From Tetradesmus obliquus (Eukaryota; Chlorophyta; Chlorophyceae; Sphaeropleales; Scenedesmaceae): a stretch of 64,000 nt of DNA. A program made the translations under genes and the position numbers. The notes under the pieces are model-generated. The model was not told the origin of the DNA. It ran no database searches and worked only from the letters and a program-made list of their open reading frames with translations. Positions within the stretch are counted from its first letter, which is position 1. The number at the start of each line of letters is the position of its first letter. Of the stretch, positions 1 to 10,420 are shown piece by piece. The stretch covers positions 4,237,501 to 4,301,500 of the forward strand of contig CP126202.1 of the NCBI GenBank assembly GCA_030272155.1. The letters run 5' to 3'.

Positions 1-707
1 CTGCGCACTCAGCGCATGCAATCATACAACCTGGACGCAAAAACACTCACGCGCAGGAGTGCTGCAGCCGCTGCCGCCGCTTGTGCCTGCTGGTGCTGGT
101 ACTGCTGCTGATCGTGTGCACGTGTGTGCTGCTGGACACGGCCATGGGTTGGCTGCTGCTGGCGGTGCTGCCGCCGCTGTCAATGCTGCGGGCTGTGGGC
201 GAATGTGCATCGTACCCCAGCAGGTGCCGCACTATCTCCAGCTTGCCAAAGCCGTCGCCAGCTTGGTTGAACCTGAGCGGAAGCAGCAGCAGCAGCAGAA
301 TAATGCATCTGTCATGCGAGTGTGCATCGTAGCAGAGCAGGTGCCGCACTATCTCAAGCTTGCCAAAGCCGTCACCAGCCTGGTTGAACCTGCAAGCAGC
401 AGCAGGAAGAAAGCAGGGCCATTGTCATACGCCCAGAAAGACACAAGCTGCAAGCAGGCATCAGCAGGTGCCACACAACCTCCAGCTTGCCAAGGCCGTC
501 ACCAGTCTGGTGACCCCTGCACCCGGCAGCAACAATGGGATGGAACACGTGCCGTATGCTGAGACAGGCAACATATCTCAAAACTGCCACATGTTGGCAA
601 CAGCACAATGCGCACGTGGATTGTGTTCCCCATTATAGTTCCAAACAAACCACTAGCACCTGGACTACCAGCGTGCTTATGAGAATGCACAGCCACATGC
701 AAAGCAG

Positions 708-745
<38 letters not shown>

Positions 746-3700
746 GCCGCACCTGACCACCACCACCTCTCCAGCAGCAGTGCCCGCCCAGCAGTAGCCA
801 GTGTCGAGGTCCAGCGCGAGTGCAGTACTTTGCATACGCCCCGTGCAAGCCCCGCTGTGTTCAGGATGTCTTCCCCAATATGATTTCAAACAAAACCACC
901 AGCGTCTTCACTACCGGCGTGCCTATGAACATGCACAGCCACATAATAGTTAGCAGCAGCAGCAGTAGCGGCCGCACCTGACCACCACCACTTCGCCAGC
1001 AGCAGTGCCTGCCCAGCAGTAGCCAGTGTCGGGGTCCAGCGCGAGAGCAGTGACGCTGCTGTCAGCGATGCGTGCCGGCGTGCCAGCTGCCTTGGCCTGA
1101 TCTAAGCTCCAGATGCGCACCGTGCCATCAACATGGCCCGACCAGATGTAGCCTGCACAGTGTCCAACAGTGAGATGAATCTGAATGCGTATGACGCGGC
1201 CCCAATCACGACATGACTCGACTCAGAATATATATGCGAGCGTGTCGCAGAGCGTACGTGTGAGCATGCGTGCGCTGGCAGTAGCCAATGACACCAGCCA
1301 TACATGCTTGCAGCATCAGCATTGCACGCATCAACTTCTGCATCACCGAGGAAGGATGTGAAATCACGCAACACCGAGTGCTGTCACTAATGTATGTGTC
1401 CAGCAAAGCTCACCTCTGCTGTCATGCGCCATGCACTGCAGGTACTCCCCAGCACCATCAACCACCGTCGTCACCTGCACGCAGCACACAGTCGGCAAGC
1501 GGCATCCGCACACTCAGCAAGGCACGTAGCAGCTGCGCACTATCGCCACACACAGCATGCGAACAATCGCCACACACAGCATGCGGACAATCGCCACACA
1601 CAGCATGCGGACAATCGCCACACACAGCATGCGGACAATCGCCACACACAGCATGCGGACAATCGCCACACACAGCATTTGCATGCGCACTATCGCCACA
1701 CACAGCATGCGCAAGGCTCAGCCAGCACCGCACTTGATGCTCAGCAAACTGACACATTGCTGCACACAAGATGTGACCCCGCCTGTCCATATGCATAGCA
1801 ATGTAAAGCCAAAACCTTGAGCTCTCACGCATGCTTTCCACCATGACCCGGACCGCCGCACTCACACCCTGTAACTGTGTACGCAGTCCAGTACATCATC
1901 TTACCTGGCTGCTGAGGTTGACCAGCTTTATGTTGCGGTGTGCCGCCCAGGCCACCGCGCCGTCACGGCCCTCCCCATCCTCATCAGGAACGGCCACACA
2001 AAACAACCCGCTGCCTGTGCATATGATAGCCATGAACACCCAGCAGCTTGCAAATACACGCCGTTTCGCTTTCAGCAGGCGGCCAAACCGCCAGAACACA
2101 CCCTGTTCCTTCAAAACACACTAAACACTGCTTCATCAGACTCACCTGGCTGCTGAGGTTTACCAGCTTTATGTTGCGGTGTGCCGCCCAGGCCACCACG
2201 CCGTCGTGGCCCTCCCCATCCTCATCAGGAAAGGCCAGCAGCGCCTGCACCTTGTGCTGGCTGGCCAGGCGCAGGCTGTGCCTGCAGTACCACAATCATG
2301 ACAAGCGAATAACAAAAGCAGGTAAGAGCATGTTGAGCAGCCTGCACCTTGTGCTGGCTGGCCAGGCGCAGGCTGTGCCTGCAGGGCGACCACAAAACAA
2401 CCATGCAACGATGCACCAATCAGAACCCTGCAATTTTCTCGAGGCAGATGGCAGGGCCAGATGCAGAAGAACGTCCGGGCTGCTAAAGCTGCTGCCAGTA
2501 TTATTAGCGCCCCGCCGTAACAGCTCCGCCTGCCTTGCCAGTCTAATGCACACAACACATATGCCGCCAGCAGGCCCCTCTGCTGCACGTGTTCAGGTGC
2601 TGGTTTCACCGCTGGCACACGTGCTGCTGCTGCTGCTGCTGCTGTTGCGTGGCCGCACCGTGCAAATGCGTTACCCGTCTTCACGCTGCTGCTGGCTGCC
2701 GGGCCCTGCATGACCACCTCCCGCTTGATGCTGTTTTCTGGGTCGATCAGGTCCCACGTCTGCACAGCAGCAGCAGCACAAAACAATGAGGAGTCAGTTT
2801 GAAAAGTAGGCCTGTGTGCCGTGATGCCCTGTACCTTCAATTCTAGCTTAATGCTGTTCTCGGGGTCGATCAGGTCCCACGTCTGCACGGCAGCAGCGGC
2901 AGCAGCAGTCATAGGAGCAGTGCACCATGTTTTATGGCTGGTTGACCCCCCTCACAACCACGCAAGCGAACGTCAGATATCTGCTGCATTGCCAGCATCG
3001 CGCCGCGAGTGCAGCCATCCAGTGCCGCTACGCTGCTAGCCAGCAAACCTAGCCATGCCAGCATCACCAGCCAGCAACTGTCAAGCCACAATGCCAGGTT
3101 CACCTTGTTGGTGATTGCCTGCAGCTCCCGTATGCACGCATCGAACTTGACTCTACATCATATTTGCCCTCCAGCCGCAGCAAGCTGCACAGCAGCCGGT
3201 CATGGCCATACTTGCCAAGCTATCAACATGCCACAGCTGCTGCTGCCCACCACAAAGCTGCAGCGATCCAGCGCAGCAACGCAGCCAGCCAAACAGCGCA
3301 CAGCCATGCTGCACAGCAACATCTGCCGCAACAATCCTCACCTTGTTAGTGATCGCCTGCAGCTCCCGTATGCATGCATCAAACTTGGCCTCAACATCAC
3401 CTTTGCCCTCCAGCCGCAGCAAGCTGCCCAGCAGCCGCTCATGCCCGCACTTGCCACACTCTCAACAGGCCACGCCTGCTGCTGCTGTTGCAGCTGCTGC
3501 TGCTGCTGCTGCCTTATCAATGACACGCAACAGCTGCAGCCGTCCGGCCGGCACCCCAGACAGCCAGCCAGCCAGCCAAACAGCTGCACAGCAAAAACCC
3601 CGTCCCCACCTTGTTGATGACTGCCTGCAGCTCCCGTATGCAAACATCAAACTTGGCCTCAACATCACCTTTGCCCTCCAGCCGCAGCAAGCTGCCCAGC

Positions 3701-3796
3701 AGCCGCTCATGGCCGTACTTGCCCCACTACCAAATCCACAGCTGCTGCTGCCTTACCCACATCACACAGAAGCTGCAGCCATCCAGCCCTGCAACA

Positions 3797-3834
<38 letters not shown>

Positions 3835-5432
3835 CGCTGCACAGCTACATCTGCTGCATCAATCCCTACCTTGTTAGTGATCGCCTGCAGCTCCCTTATG
3901 CACGCATCGAACTTGGCCTCAACATCATCTTTGCCCTCCAGCCGCAGCAAGCTGCCCAGCAGCCGCTCATGGCCGTACTTGCCATACTTTCAACAAGCCA
4001 CAGCTGCTGCTGCTGCTGCCGCCGTATCAACGACACACAACAGCTGCAGCCATCCAGCCTGGCACCCCAGACAGCCAGCCAGCCAGCCAAACAGCTGCAC
4101 AGCAAACCCCCAGTCCTCACCTTGTTGGTGATCGCCTGCAGCTCCCGTATGCAAACATCAAACTTGGCCTCAACATCACCTTTGCCCTCCAGCCGCAGCA
4201 AGCTGCCCAGCAGCCGCTCATGGCCGTACTTGCCCCACTACCAAATCCACAGCTGCTGCTGCCTTACCCACATCACACAGAAGCTGCAGCCATCCAGCCC
4301 TGCAACACAGCCAGCCAGCCAGCCAGCCAGCCAGCCACGATGCACAGCTACATCTGCTGCATCAATCCCCACCTTGTTAGTGATCGCCTGCAGCTCCCGT
4401 ATGCAGGCGTCAAACTTGGCCTCAACATCATCTTTGCCCTCCAGCCGCAGCAAGCTGCCCAGCAGCCGGTCATGGCATACTTGCCAAGCTATCAACATGC
4501 CACAGCTGCTGCTGCCCTACCACAAAGCTGCAGCGATCCAGCCCAGCAACGCAGCCAGCCAAACAGCTCACAGCCACGCTGCACAGCAACATCTGCCGCA
4601 TCAATCCCCACCTTGTTGGTGATTGCCTGCAGCTCCCGTATGCAGGCATCAAACTTGGCCTCAACATCATCTGTGCCCTCCAGCCGCAGCAGGCTGACCA
4701 GCAGCCGCTCATGGCCGTACTTGCCATACTTTCAACAAGCCACAGCTGCTGCTGCTGCTGCCGCCGTATCAACGACACACAACAGCTGCAGCCATCCAGC
4801 CTGGCACCCCAGACAGACAGACAGCCAGCCAAACAGCTGCACAGCAAACCCCCAGTCCTCACCTTATTGGTGATTGCCTGCAGCTCCCGTATGCAGGCAT
4901 CAAACTTGGCTTCAACATCATCTTTGCCCTCCAGCCGCAGCAGGCTGCCCAGCAGCCGCTCATGGCCATACTTGCGCACCAGTGCGTCAGCAGCCAGCAG
5001 CCGCGACTGCGCCTCGCTGGCCAGGTGCTGCAAGCCTAGCTCGCTGCCGCTGGGCTTATAGGAGGACGACAGTGCCTGCAGCAGCCGCGCAGAGGACAAG
5101 GTAAGCAGTTTGGTACCTGTGATTGCACGACTCTGCAGCCAGTGCTAACGCTGCAACGATGACACAGCCCCTAATAATCGGCGAGCCAGCTGTACGATCC
5201 CTTTGACAAAAAGCAAGCATTTGCACGGCACAGTCCCCCTTTCCTGTCACCCTCTCACCTCCTGCAATGCCAGGCTTGCTGCGATTGCTGCGCCCAGCAG
5301 GTTGCTGCACTTCTCCCGAAAGCTGCGCGCGCTGTTCACCTCAGGTGATAGCCCCTTCACAAGGGCTAGACAGTCACCCACAGTTCTGGCTGCCCGCTGA
5401 AAGCGGCCACCCAGCTCCGGTGACGGCGGCAA
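1..5432 (-). CDS. Helical-bundle (HeLo/MLKL-NTD-like) plus WD40 protein, partial
   Basis: Exons in coding order that join in phase: ?-5259, 4863-5075, 2835-2882, 2146-2244, 1414-1474, 978-1152, 216-272; the gene continues off the left edge. The N-terminal part (AARTVGDCLALVKG, then NSARSFREKCSNLL, then VRKYGHERLLGSLLRLEG) has the helix and charge pattern of the HeLo/MLKL N-terminal four-helix adaptor found in plant cell-death and kinase proteins. The C-terminal part is WD40-like: TWDLIDPENS, VAWAAHRNIKLVNL, YIWSGHVDGTVRIWSL and GYCWAGTAAGEVVVV are successive blade strands. The protein is probably a cytosolic scaffold, but no catalytic residues are visible and I do not recognise an exact family. 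The frame is open at 5432 without an ATG, so the true start lies upstream, possibly in another exon. WD40 is well supported; the HeLo assignment is inference. At least five segments of this gene are tandemly duplicated. Confidence 0.6.
216..525 (-). repeat. Exon RFNQAGDGFGKLEIVRHLL present in three tandem copies
   Basis: Three copies lie at about 216-272, 340-392 and 459-515, spaced about 120 bp apart. On the minus strand each starts after a CAG acceptor and encodes the same segment (FNQAGDGFGKLEIVRHLL, FNQAGDGFGKLEIVRHLL, GHQTGDGLGKLEVVWHLL). All three can accept the phase-2 upstream exon. Only the leftmost clearly has a donor (GGGTACG) right after the conserved segment. The copies could be mutually exclusive exons or decayed duplicates. 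Confidence 0.65.
753..1152 (-). repeat. WD40 exon (978-1152) with donor-side partial copy (753-815)
   Basis: The full exon encodes GYIWSGHVDGTVRIWSL through GEVVVV and ends in a GTGCGG donor. A second copy of its last 60 or so bases, including the donor and the first intron bases (GTGCGGCCGC), lies downstream at 753-815. Similarity stops abruptly near 816. A (CAG)n tract at about 713-744 follows the second donor. Confidence 0.6.
1541..1711. repeat. 24-bp minisatellite, about seven units
   Basis: The unit CGCCACACACAGCATGCGGA plus CAAT repeats head to tail, with one diverged unit near 1675-1690. The period is a multiple of three, so frames stay open on both strands: MRTIATHS repeats on plus and MLCVAIVR repeats on minus. 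It lies inside an intron of the WD40 gene between exons 2146-2244 and 1414-1474, so these peptides are not taken as real. Confidence 0.85.
1905..2395 (-). repeat. Duplicated WD40 exon VAWAAHRNIKLVNLSSQ and its acceptor flank
   Basis: The exon at 2146-2244 (99 bp, phase 0 at both ends) encodes ALLAFPDEDGEGHDGVV and VAWAAHRNIKLVNLSSQ. A donor-side copy of it, with the substitutions EGRDGAVAW, lies downstream at about 1905-1985 and ends in a good donor (GTAAGATG). Separately, the acceptor-side flank (2240-2290, containing the minus-strand GGCCAGCCAGCACAAG) is copied upstream at about 2338-2395. Confidence 0.65.
2718..2882 (-). repeat. Short exon TWDLIDPENSIK in two copies
   Basis: The 48-bp copy at 2835-2882 (TWDLIDPENSIKLELK, GTACAG donor) and the 42-bp copy at 2718-2759 (TWDLIDPENSIKRE, GTGGTC donor) each have a CAG acceptor and are phase 0 at both ends. 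Either one or both could be spliced in without breaking frame. The two differ only after the shared core TWDLIDPENSIK. Confidence 0.6.
3104..4719 (-). repeat. Seven extra tandem copies of a 108-bp exon segment
   Basis: The 3' 108 bp of exon 4863-5075 (YGHERLLGSLLRLEG through ELQAITNK, then a GT donor) recurs at 4612-4719, about 4373-4479, 4121-4228, 3870-3977, 3610-3717, 3342-3449 and 3104-3210, every 230-270 bp. Five are exactly 108 bp, keep the frame and would be phase 0 at both ends if the AAG just before the YGH codons is used as acceptor. The copies at 4373 and 3104 each carry a one-base deletion. The flanks also repeat and contain (CAGC)n runs. The conserved protein positions (LRLEG, DVEAKFD, CIRELQA) suggest recent copying or selection. 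Confidence 0.8.
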
Positions 5433-6958
5433 GCCTGCTGCTGCTGCTGCTGCCGCTGCCGCAGTTGTTGCTGCAGCTGCTGCATAGCTGTAGCCGAGCG
5501 TGTGGCCAGGGCCGCTGCTGTTGCTGCTGCTGCCATTGCCGAGCGTGCCTGCTCAGGCAGCAAGGTGCGCAGCACAACCAACAATGCAGGTTCAATGATG
5601 AGTGTCCGGATGAGGATGCGGGGTGGTGGCGGTGTGGGTGTAAGCACGTGACGCACACTGTGCGCATGTGCATTCCAGTGCATCTGGTGAACTACAATCA
5701 CTGTGCACATAGAGCACCTGGCAGTACAGTGCCAAACACTTTAAATGCCACACCATGCTGCTGTTGTGTGCTGGTGATGCTGTAAAACCAGCAGACGCCT
5801 TCAAGTGCAGCACTGTTCAGAAGCACATTGCCAAGCAGCAGTCGCCAACCCATGCACGGCCTGCTGTTTCGGTGAGCTGCGCAAGGTGCTAAGCTGAACA
5901 GGGTGATGACGCTGCTGCTGCAGTTTGTTGGCAGTGTGCAAGCTTGCACTGCTGCCGTTGAGTTAAGTAAGGTGCATTTGCTGTTGCAGGGCTGTGTGTG
6001 TATCATTTGACAACTCACTGCCAAGTCGTGGCAGAGACTGGCTCCTGAACTGGCTGACGGGTGGGCGAGGGGCAGGCGCGCGCTGCTGCTGTGACTCCCT
6101 TCTCTGCTGCTGTTGCTGCTCATCCATGCCTTGGGACAGGTGGCCTATTGCTGATGTTGCAGCTGAGCGTGCTAGAGGCTCAGCTGCGCTGCAGTCCACC
6201 TGGCACAAGCACAGGGCACCAGCAGCAGGAAACAGATGCTCAGCAAGATGCCTGCTCTGCAACAGGCAGCGTTGCAGGCCGGCACTGTAGCGTGCAGTAT
6301 ACCCAGGCCTGCGTTCTTAGCGGCTTGGAGGCTGCAGCATCGTGTCATTTTGTTCAACGAGGCAGGAGACAGCTGTGCACAAGCTGCGGGGGCTAAGGAT
6401 CGTCCGCAACACACGTAGCAGCACATCAACGTTTTATATAGACACGTTTAATGCATAAATACGGCCTGCCAGCCCACCTAGTTGGTGCGGGGTCCGCATC
6501 CCTCCCTGAGAGAGTGATGTCCAACAAGTCCCACGAACGCTCCGATGTACACAAGTTTACGACTGATCGAAGTCGTTCTTTGTAACCCACAACATGATGC
6601 AACGGGATTGAACGACACCTAGAGGAAGGTTGGGAGCACTCAGCTCGACGTTGTCTCGTGCGCAGCTGCTTGGCCTGCCAGCCACGAGCAGAACTGATTA
6701 GCATGTACGGAGGGTTGATTTCGCGAGTTTTGCTGTTGGTGTGCTGCTGTGTCAGTGACTGTCACCCAGCTTTTTTTGAAAGTGGGAACGGTAGGCCGGT
6801 TGCGCACCCAAAATCCTTGACGTTTGTCCAACGCATACGAAGGTGGAGCACTGCACATCAGGTGCAACCATGAACAACAACGAGAGTCCCTAGCAAACTG
6901 CTTGAGCGCCTTGCAAGGCCACTTCCACTGCATACCGTCTGATACTTGATGTAATTTC
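5433..6958. other. Intergenic, possible 5' region of both flanking genes
   Basis: No convincing gene. The minus frame of the WD40 gene stays open above 5432 as low-complexity Ala/Ser codons, so an unplaced first exon of that gene may lie here. Around 6430-6460 the DNA is AT-richer with a TATA-like stretch (TTTATATAGA), about 525 bp from the next plus-strand ATG. The remaining open frames are Cys/Leu-rich products of CTG repeats. Confidence 0.4.
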
Positions 6959-8948
6959 ATGTTAAAAACATTGGAAGGAAGGGCGTACTCCATGACGGAC
7001 GGACAGGCTGATGCAGTAGCTATGGAGGGAGACCAGGAGACCGGAGCACCCGCACAGCAAACTAGCCTAAGGTACCTCCGCCTACAAAATGGCTTTAGGA
7101 ACATGCTCAAGTCAGGAATGGACCGGCTGGATGAACAGGTGGGAAGTTCAGATGGCGTGGCATGCTCTGTGTGCTGTAGTTGTGCTGCTCTGTCAGGATG
7201 CTGTGCAACCCATCACGTTTGCTCATCATGGTCTTTCCCCATCTACACAGACCTTCATGGAGCGCTTCAAAGACCACCCTAATCCAGGCCAGCTGCAGCC
7301 ACTTTGGAGAATCTTGAAAAAGGTACAGCAGAGACATCTGACAGGTTCTGTGCATGTGCATTTGTACAGAGCTGGCACAAGCAGGCCGCTTTGTATACAT
7401 AGAGATTTGTGCTGCGCAGGGCATTTGGGTTTGCTGGCCTACAGTGTGATGTTTGCAGTAATGCAAAACAGGCAACAGCAAAGGGCCATGGAACCACAGC
7501 AACTCTTTCACCTGCACTTGTGCCAACTTGCCTCTGGCCACTCGGAGGATTGTTGCATAATGATGACCTGCTCGTGCCACATAAATGTGTGCAGAGCACT
7601 CACCTCACCCCTTTGAATCATGAACAACTCTCCCTTTTGCAAGCCAAGTAAACTTCATGCTGCTGTGGATGATGGCCATCATGTCTGCAACTGCCCTGCA
7701 GCAATGTGAGGTCATTCTGCAGGTGGCTGCGGCAGAAGCGGAGGCTGCCTGTGACGAAGTAGGCGTGCAGCAGCAGCTGCAGGAGCTGGAGTCGCTCATT
7801 CTGCAGCGAGGCCTCATGGGCACAGACAGGTAACATCAGTGCTCAGGGACACGTACAGCAGCCTGATGCTGCCATACAAACCAACAACAGTAGGGCACCA
7901 GAGTGCACGTGCACTGCAAGCACGTTCTTAGTGATACATTAAACAACCACAACAAACCTCAGTATATGCATCCCACGTGATGGACTCCCTGCTGCGTTTG
8001 CTGCTTTTGCAAATGCGCGGTGAACTGCAGAGCAGGTGTGAAGTGCCCACATCTGCGAGCTGGCACGCCATTGATCACAACTGCTGGGTATGCAATATGC
8101 ATGGTCTTACCAGCTGCTCTGTGCTGCTGTGTTGCTCCTTGCAACAGTTCTGCGGAGGCCACCGCTGCGCTGCCCTCAGCAGCAGAGGCAGCTGCCAGGG
8201 TGGCTGCCATGCAGGCGGAGAAGCAGCTGCTGCAGCAGCAGCTGCAGGAGGTGCGCCGCGACACCACTGTCTATTCATTATGCAGTCAGGTGCTAGAAGC
8301 GCCCTCATCAGTCCTATGCACACGCACTGCATGGCCACAGCAGAGAATATGCCAACTCGGTGCAACAACAGCGTGCGCTGCCGTGCAACAGCACCAGCAG
8401 CCAGAACACAGCTCAATTTCAGCATCCTTACATTCAGCCACCGACCAGCAGCATGTACAGCTGACAACTTGCTGGTTTGTTCCTTCCTTGCATGTGGTCG
8501 TGTTGTCGTTGCCACTGCAGCTGCAGCAGCAGCGAGCTGCAGTTGTCGCGGAGCTGCAGGCGCGGCAGGCAGCTGCTGATGATGTGCTGCGGCAGTTCGA
8601 CAAAGACATCGCTGAGCCAGTTGACAAGGTGAGAGACAGCAGCAGCATTTTGCTTGTGAGTAGTTTGCTGCATATCACGCACAGGCTGCAGGTGAAGCAG
8701 CCTGCAAGCTGCATGATTGTCATTCAGTAACACCTGCAGTCAGTGGCATGCTGGCAGCTGCCGTTGCTGGTTGTACTGTCTGACTGGCACAGCAAGGTGG
8801 TTTAGCTGCGAAGCAATCATGTTGTTTTGGTGTGCCTTACAGAACATTGTGTTGTGTTTCTTTGCAGCAGGTGTACACGGCGACAAAGCAGTGGGTGCAG
8901 ACGGCACGCGATGGCATCTTGCAGGAGCTGGATGCTATGCAGCCGTAG
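6959..8948 (+). CDS. Nnf1/PMF1-like kinetochore (MIND complex) protein
   Basis: Exons 6959-7138, 7251-7322, 7702-7829, 8148-8250, 8521-8628 and 8868-8948 join in phase to 223 residues ending in TAG. ATG 6992 is an alternative start. The order of motifs fits Nnf1/PMF1: an N-terminal helix (RYLRLQNGFRNMLKSGMDRL), TFMERFKDHP, then EACDEVGVQQQLQELESLI matching the family's E..C.E..v...L..LE.li motif, then a C-terminal coiled coil (AAMQAEKQLLQQQLQ). Length is close to human PMF1 (about 205). The role would be bridging centromeric chromatin to microtubule-binding kinetochore complexes in the nucleus. The acceptor of exon 3 is ambiguous (7702, or 21 bp later) and both keep frame. The family call rests on motif spacing, so it is moderate. 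Confidence 0.5.
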
Positions 8949-9140
8949 CCGGCTGTGCAGCAACCACGATGATGCAGTGGGTGCAGACAGCACATGAACC
9001 TGTTACATGACGGTCATTTTGACGAGTTTGACGCTGCAGTGGGATGAGCAGCAATTGCCATGATGCTGTGGGTACGGTCTGTTGTGGTTACAGGTGGCAC
9101 ATGATGGCAACCAGCAGAAGCTGGATGCCATGTAGCTGTT
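8949..9140 (+). repeat. Decayed copies of the preceding terminal exon
   Basis: The terminal exon segment CAGTGGGTGCAGACGGCACG (near 8889) is echoed downstream at 8965-9000 (GCAGTGGGTGCAGACAGCAC) and more weakly at about 9059-9135, where the end (AGCTGGATGCCATGTAG) again matches the real exon end. Both copies have lost an open frame. They would fall in the 3' UTR. Confidence 0.5.
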
Positions 9141-10420
9141 GCGTGGTGTGCAGCAATCAGCACATTACTCCAGTGCTGCTTGCATGCAAGATTGCATATG
9201 CGGCGTCTGATGAAGTGGCACGTTTATGAGTTGGATGTTGTGCAGTCGCAGCATTGCAGCCAGCACCATGGCTTCATGTGCCTGCGACTTTACATTGACT
9301 AGATGCAAGTCCAGTGCTGTAGCTTTGCCACTGGCATGCTCTGGATGAGCAGTGAATTCATGACAGGGGTTATGACTCATAACTTGTGAGGCATTATGTA
9401 ATGTGTATGGCTTTAAAAATCAGTCTGGAGCCTTTTAGCCACTGCAAAACAGCAATCTTCAGGGCAATATTCTTTGCAGGCTTGCAAGCTCCACGTTGTT
9501 GACTCAGGTCAATCGTCATGCGCAGCGCAAAGTGGGCACCAGGATGCATGCCAAACACTCTGTACGTTTACTACTTTGGTAACTGGTAACTGGTATACAG
9601 GATGAACACGGTCCGAATCCTGATTCGTGCGGTTGCCATACAGCCATGCCTGGGTGGGGTGGCTGCAGTTGACAAGACGCAGCCGTCGATGAAAGCAGGT
9701 ACAGCACAGTTCAAAGAACTGCTGTCTGAGACGGTCGTGCAAGTTGTTTCTGGCGCTGCAGCAGCTGAGCTGCCAGCAGCTTCACATGGCGCTGCACGTC
9801 GTGCCGCATCCGATTCCACCTGACTCTGCTGCAGCAGCCGTACGCCAGTGGCTTGTCTCAACATCGGCGCTTCCTGTACAGTCGGTTGCGGCAGGCTCCA
9901 TCTCCAGTGGACAACTTGCAGCCAGAGGGCCGGCAGTCATGCACGGTGGAAATGCAACGCACTTCAAGGGGAAACGGCGTGGCAAAGCAGCATTACATGC
10001 GACAATAGACTGTGCAACCTGCGGAGCTCGGCTGCCTGTGACATGCTGTGTCTCTGTGTACGTCACTGGTGAAGAGCACAGAATGGCAAAGGCCTCGCCG
10101 TTACTCACATGACCGAGTGTTTCAGCTGCTTTTTCAGCTACATTTATCCCGGCATCGTCCAGTGTTACTTGGTTTAGGGCTCGGAGTTTGAACCTTGTAA
10201 CACGTGCGTGACGCATAATGTGTTGAGCTAATCAACTCGCCTGCCACTTGTCAGGCGTGTGTTCCTGTCGTAGCTTTCTGAAAGGGCAGCCGGGGCTGTG
10301 CTAGACCTGCAAGAGAGTTTGAGCACTGCGAGCACTGCGAAAGCTTCTGATTCGGCAGAGCAACGAACAGCAGCAGCAGCGCTTCGTTGTTAATCAAATC
10401 TCATTTAGTAACTGGATACA
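9141..10420. other. Mostly unassigned spacer; unresolved frames on both strands
   Basis: A TGTAAT motif near 9398 could serve the Nnf1-like gene. From 10216 leftward the minus strand has ATG followed by 37 codons (starting MRHARVTRFKLRALN) and a perfect donor GTGAGTAA at about 10106, so a small divergent gene is possible, but I could not find a consistent second exon. Plus-strand frames at 9602-9823 and 9744-10112 are equally unsupported. The last 200 bp should hold the promoter of the coiled-coil gene starting at 10421. Confidence 0.3.

Noticed and set aside
1541-1711. Regular spaced repeat that could be taken for a CRISPR array
   Set aside because: Units are directly adjacent 24-mers with no unique spacers, inside a eukaryotic intron. 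It is a minisatellite.
5366-5710. Gln-rich minus frame (MQQLQQQLRQRQ...) as the start of the WD40 protein
   Set aside because: It is in a different frame from the conserved helix AARTVGDCLALVKG and would need an unsupported splice to join.
9782-10216. Alba-like DNA/RNA-binding protein on the minus strand
   Set aside because: A faint resemblance in the first 35 codons, but the family's key segments are absent and the frame is interrupted by a strong donor without a matching acceptor exon.
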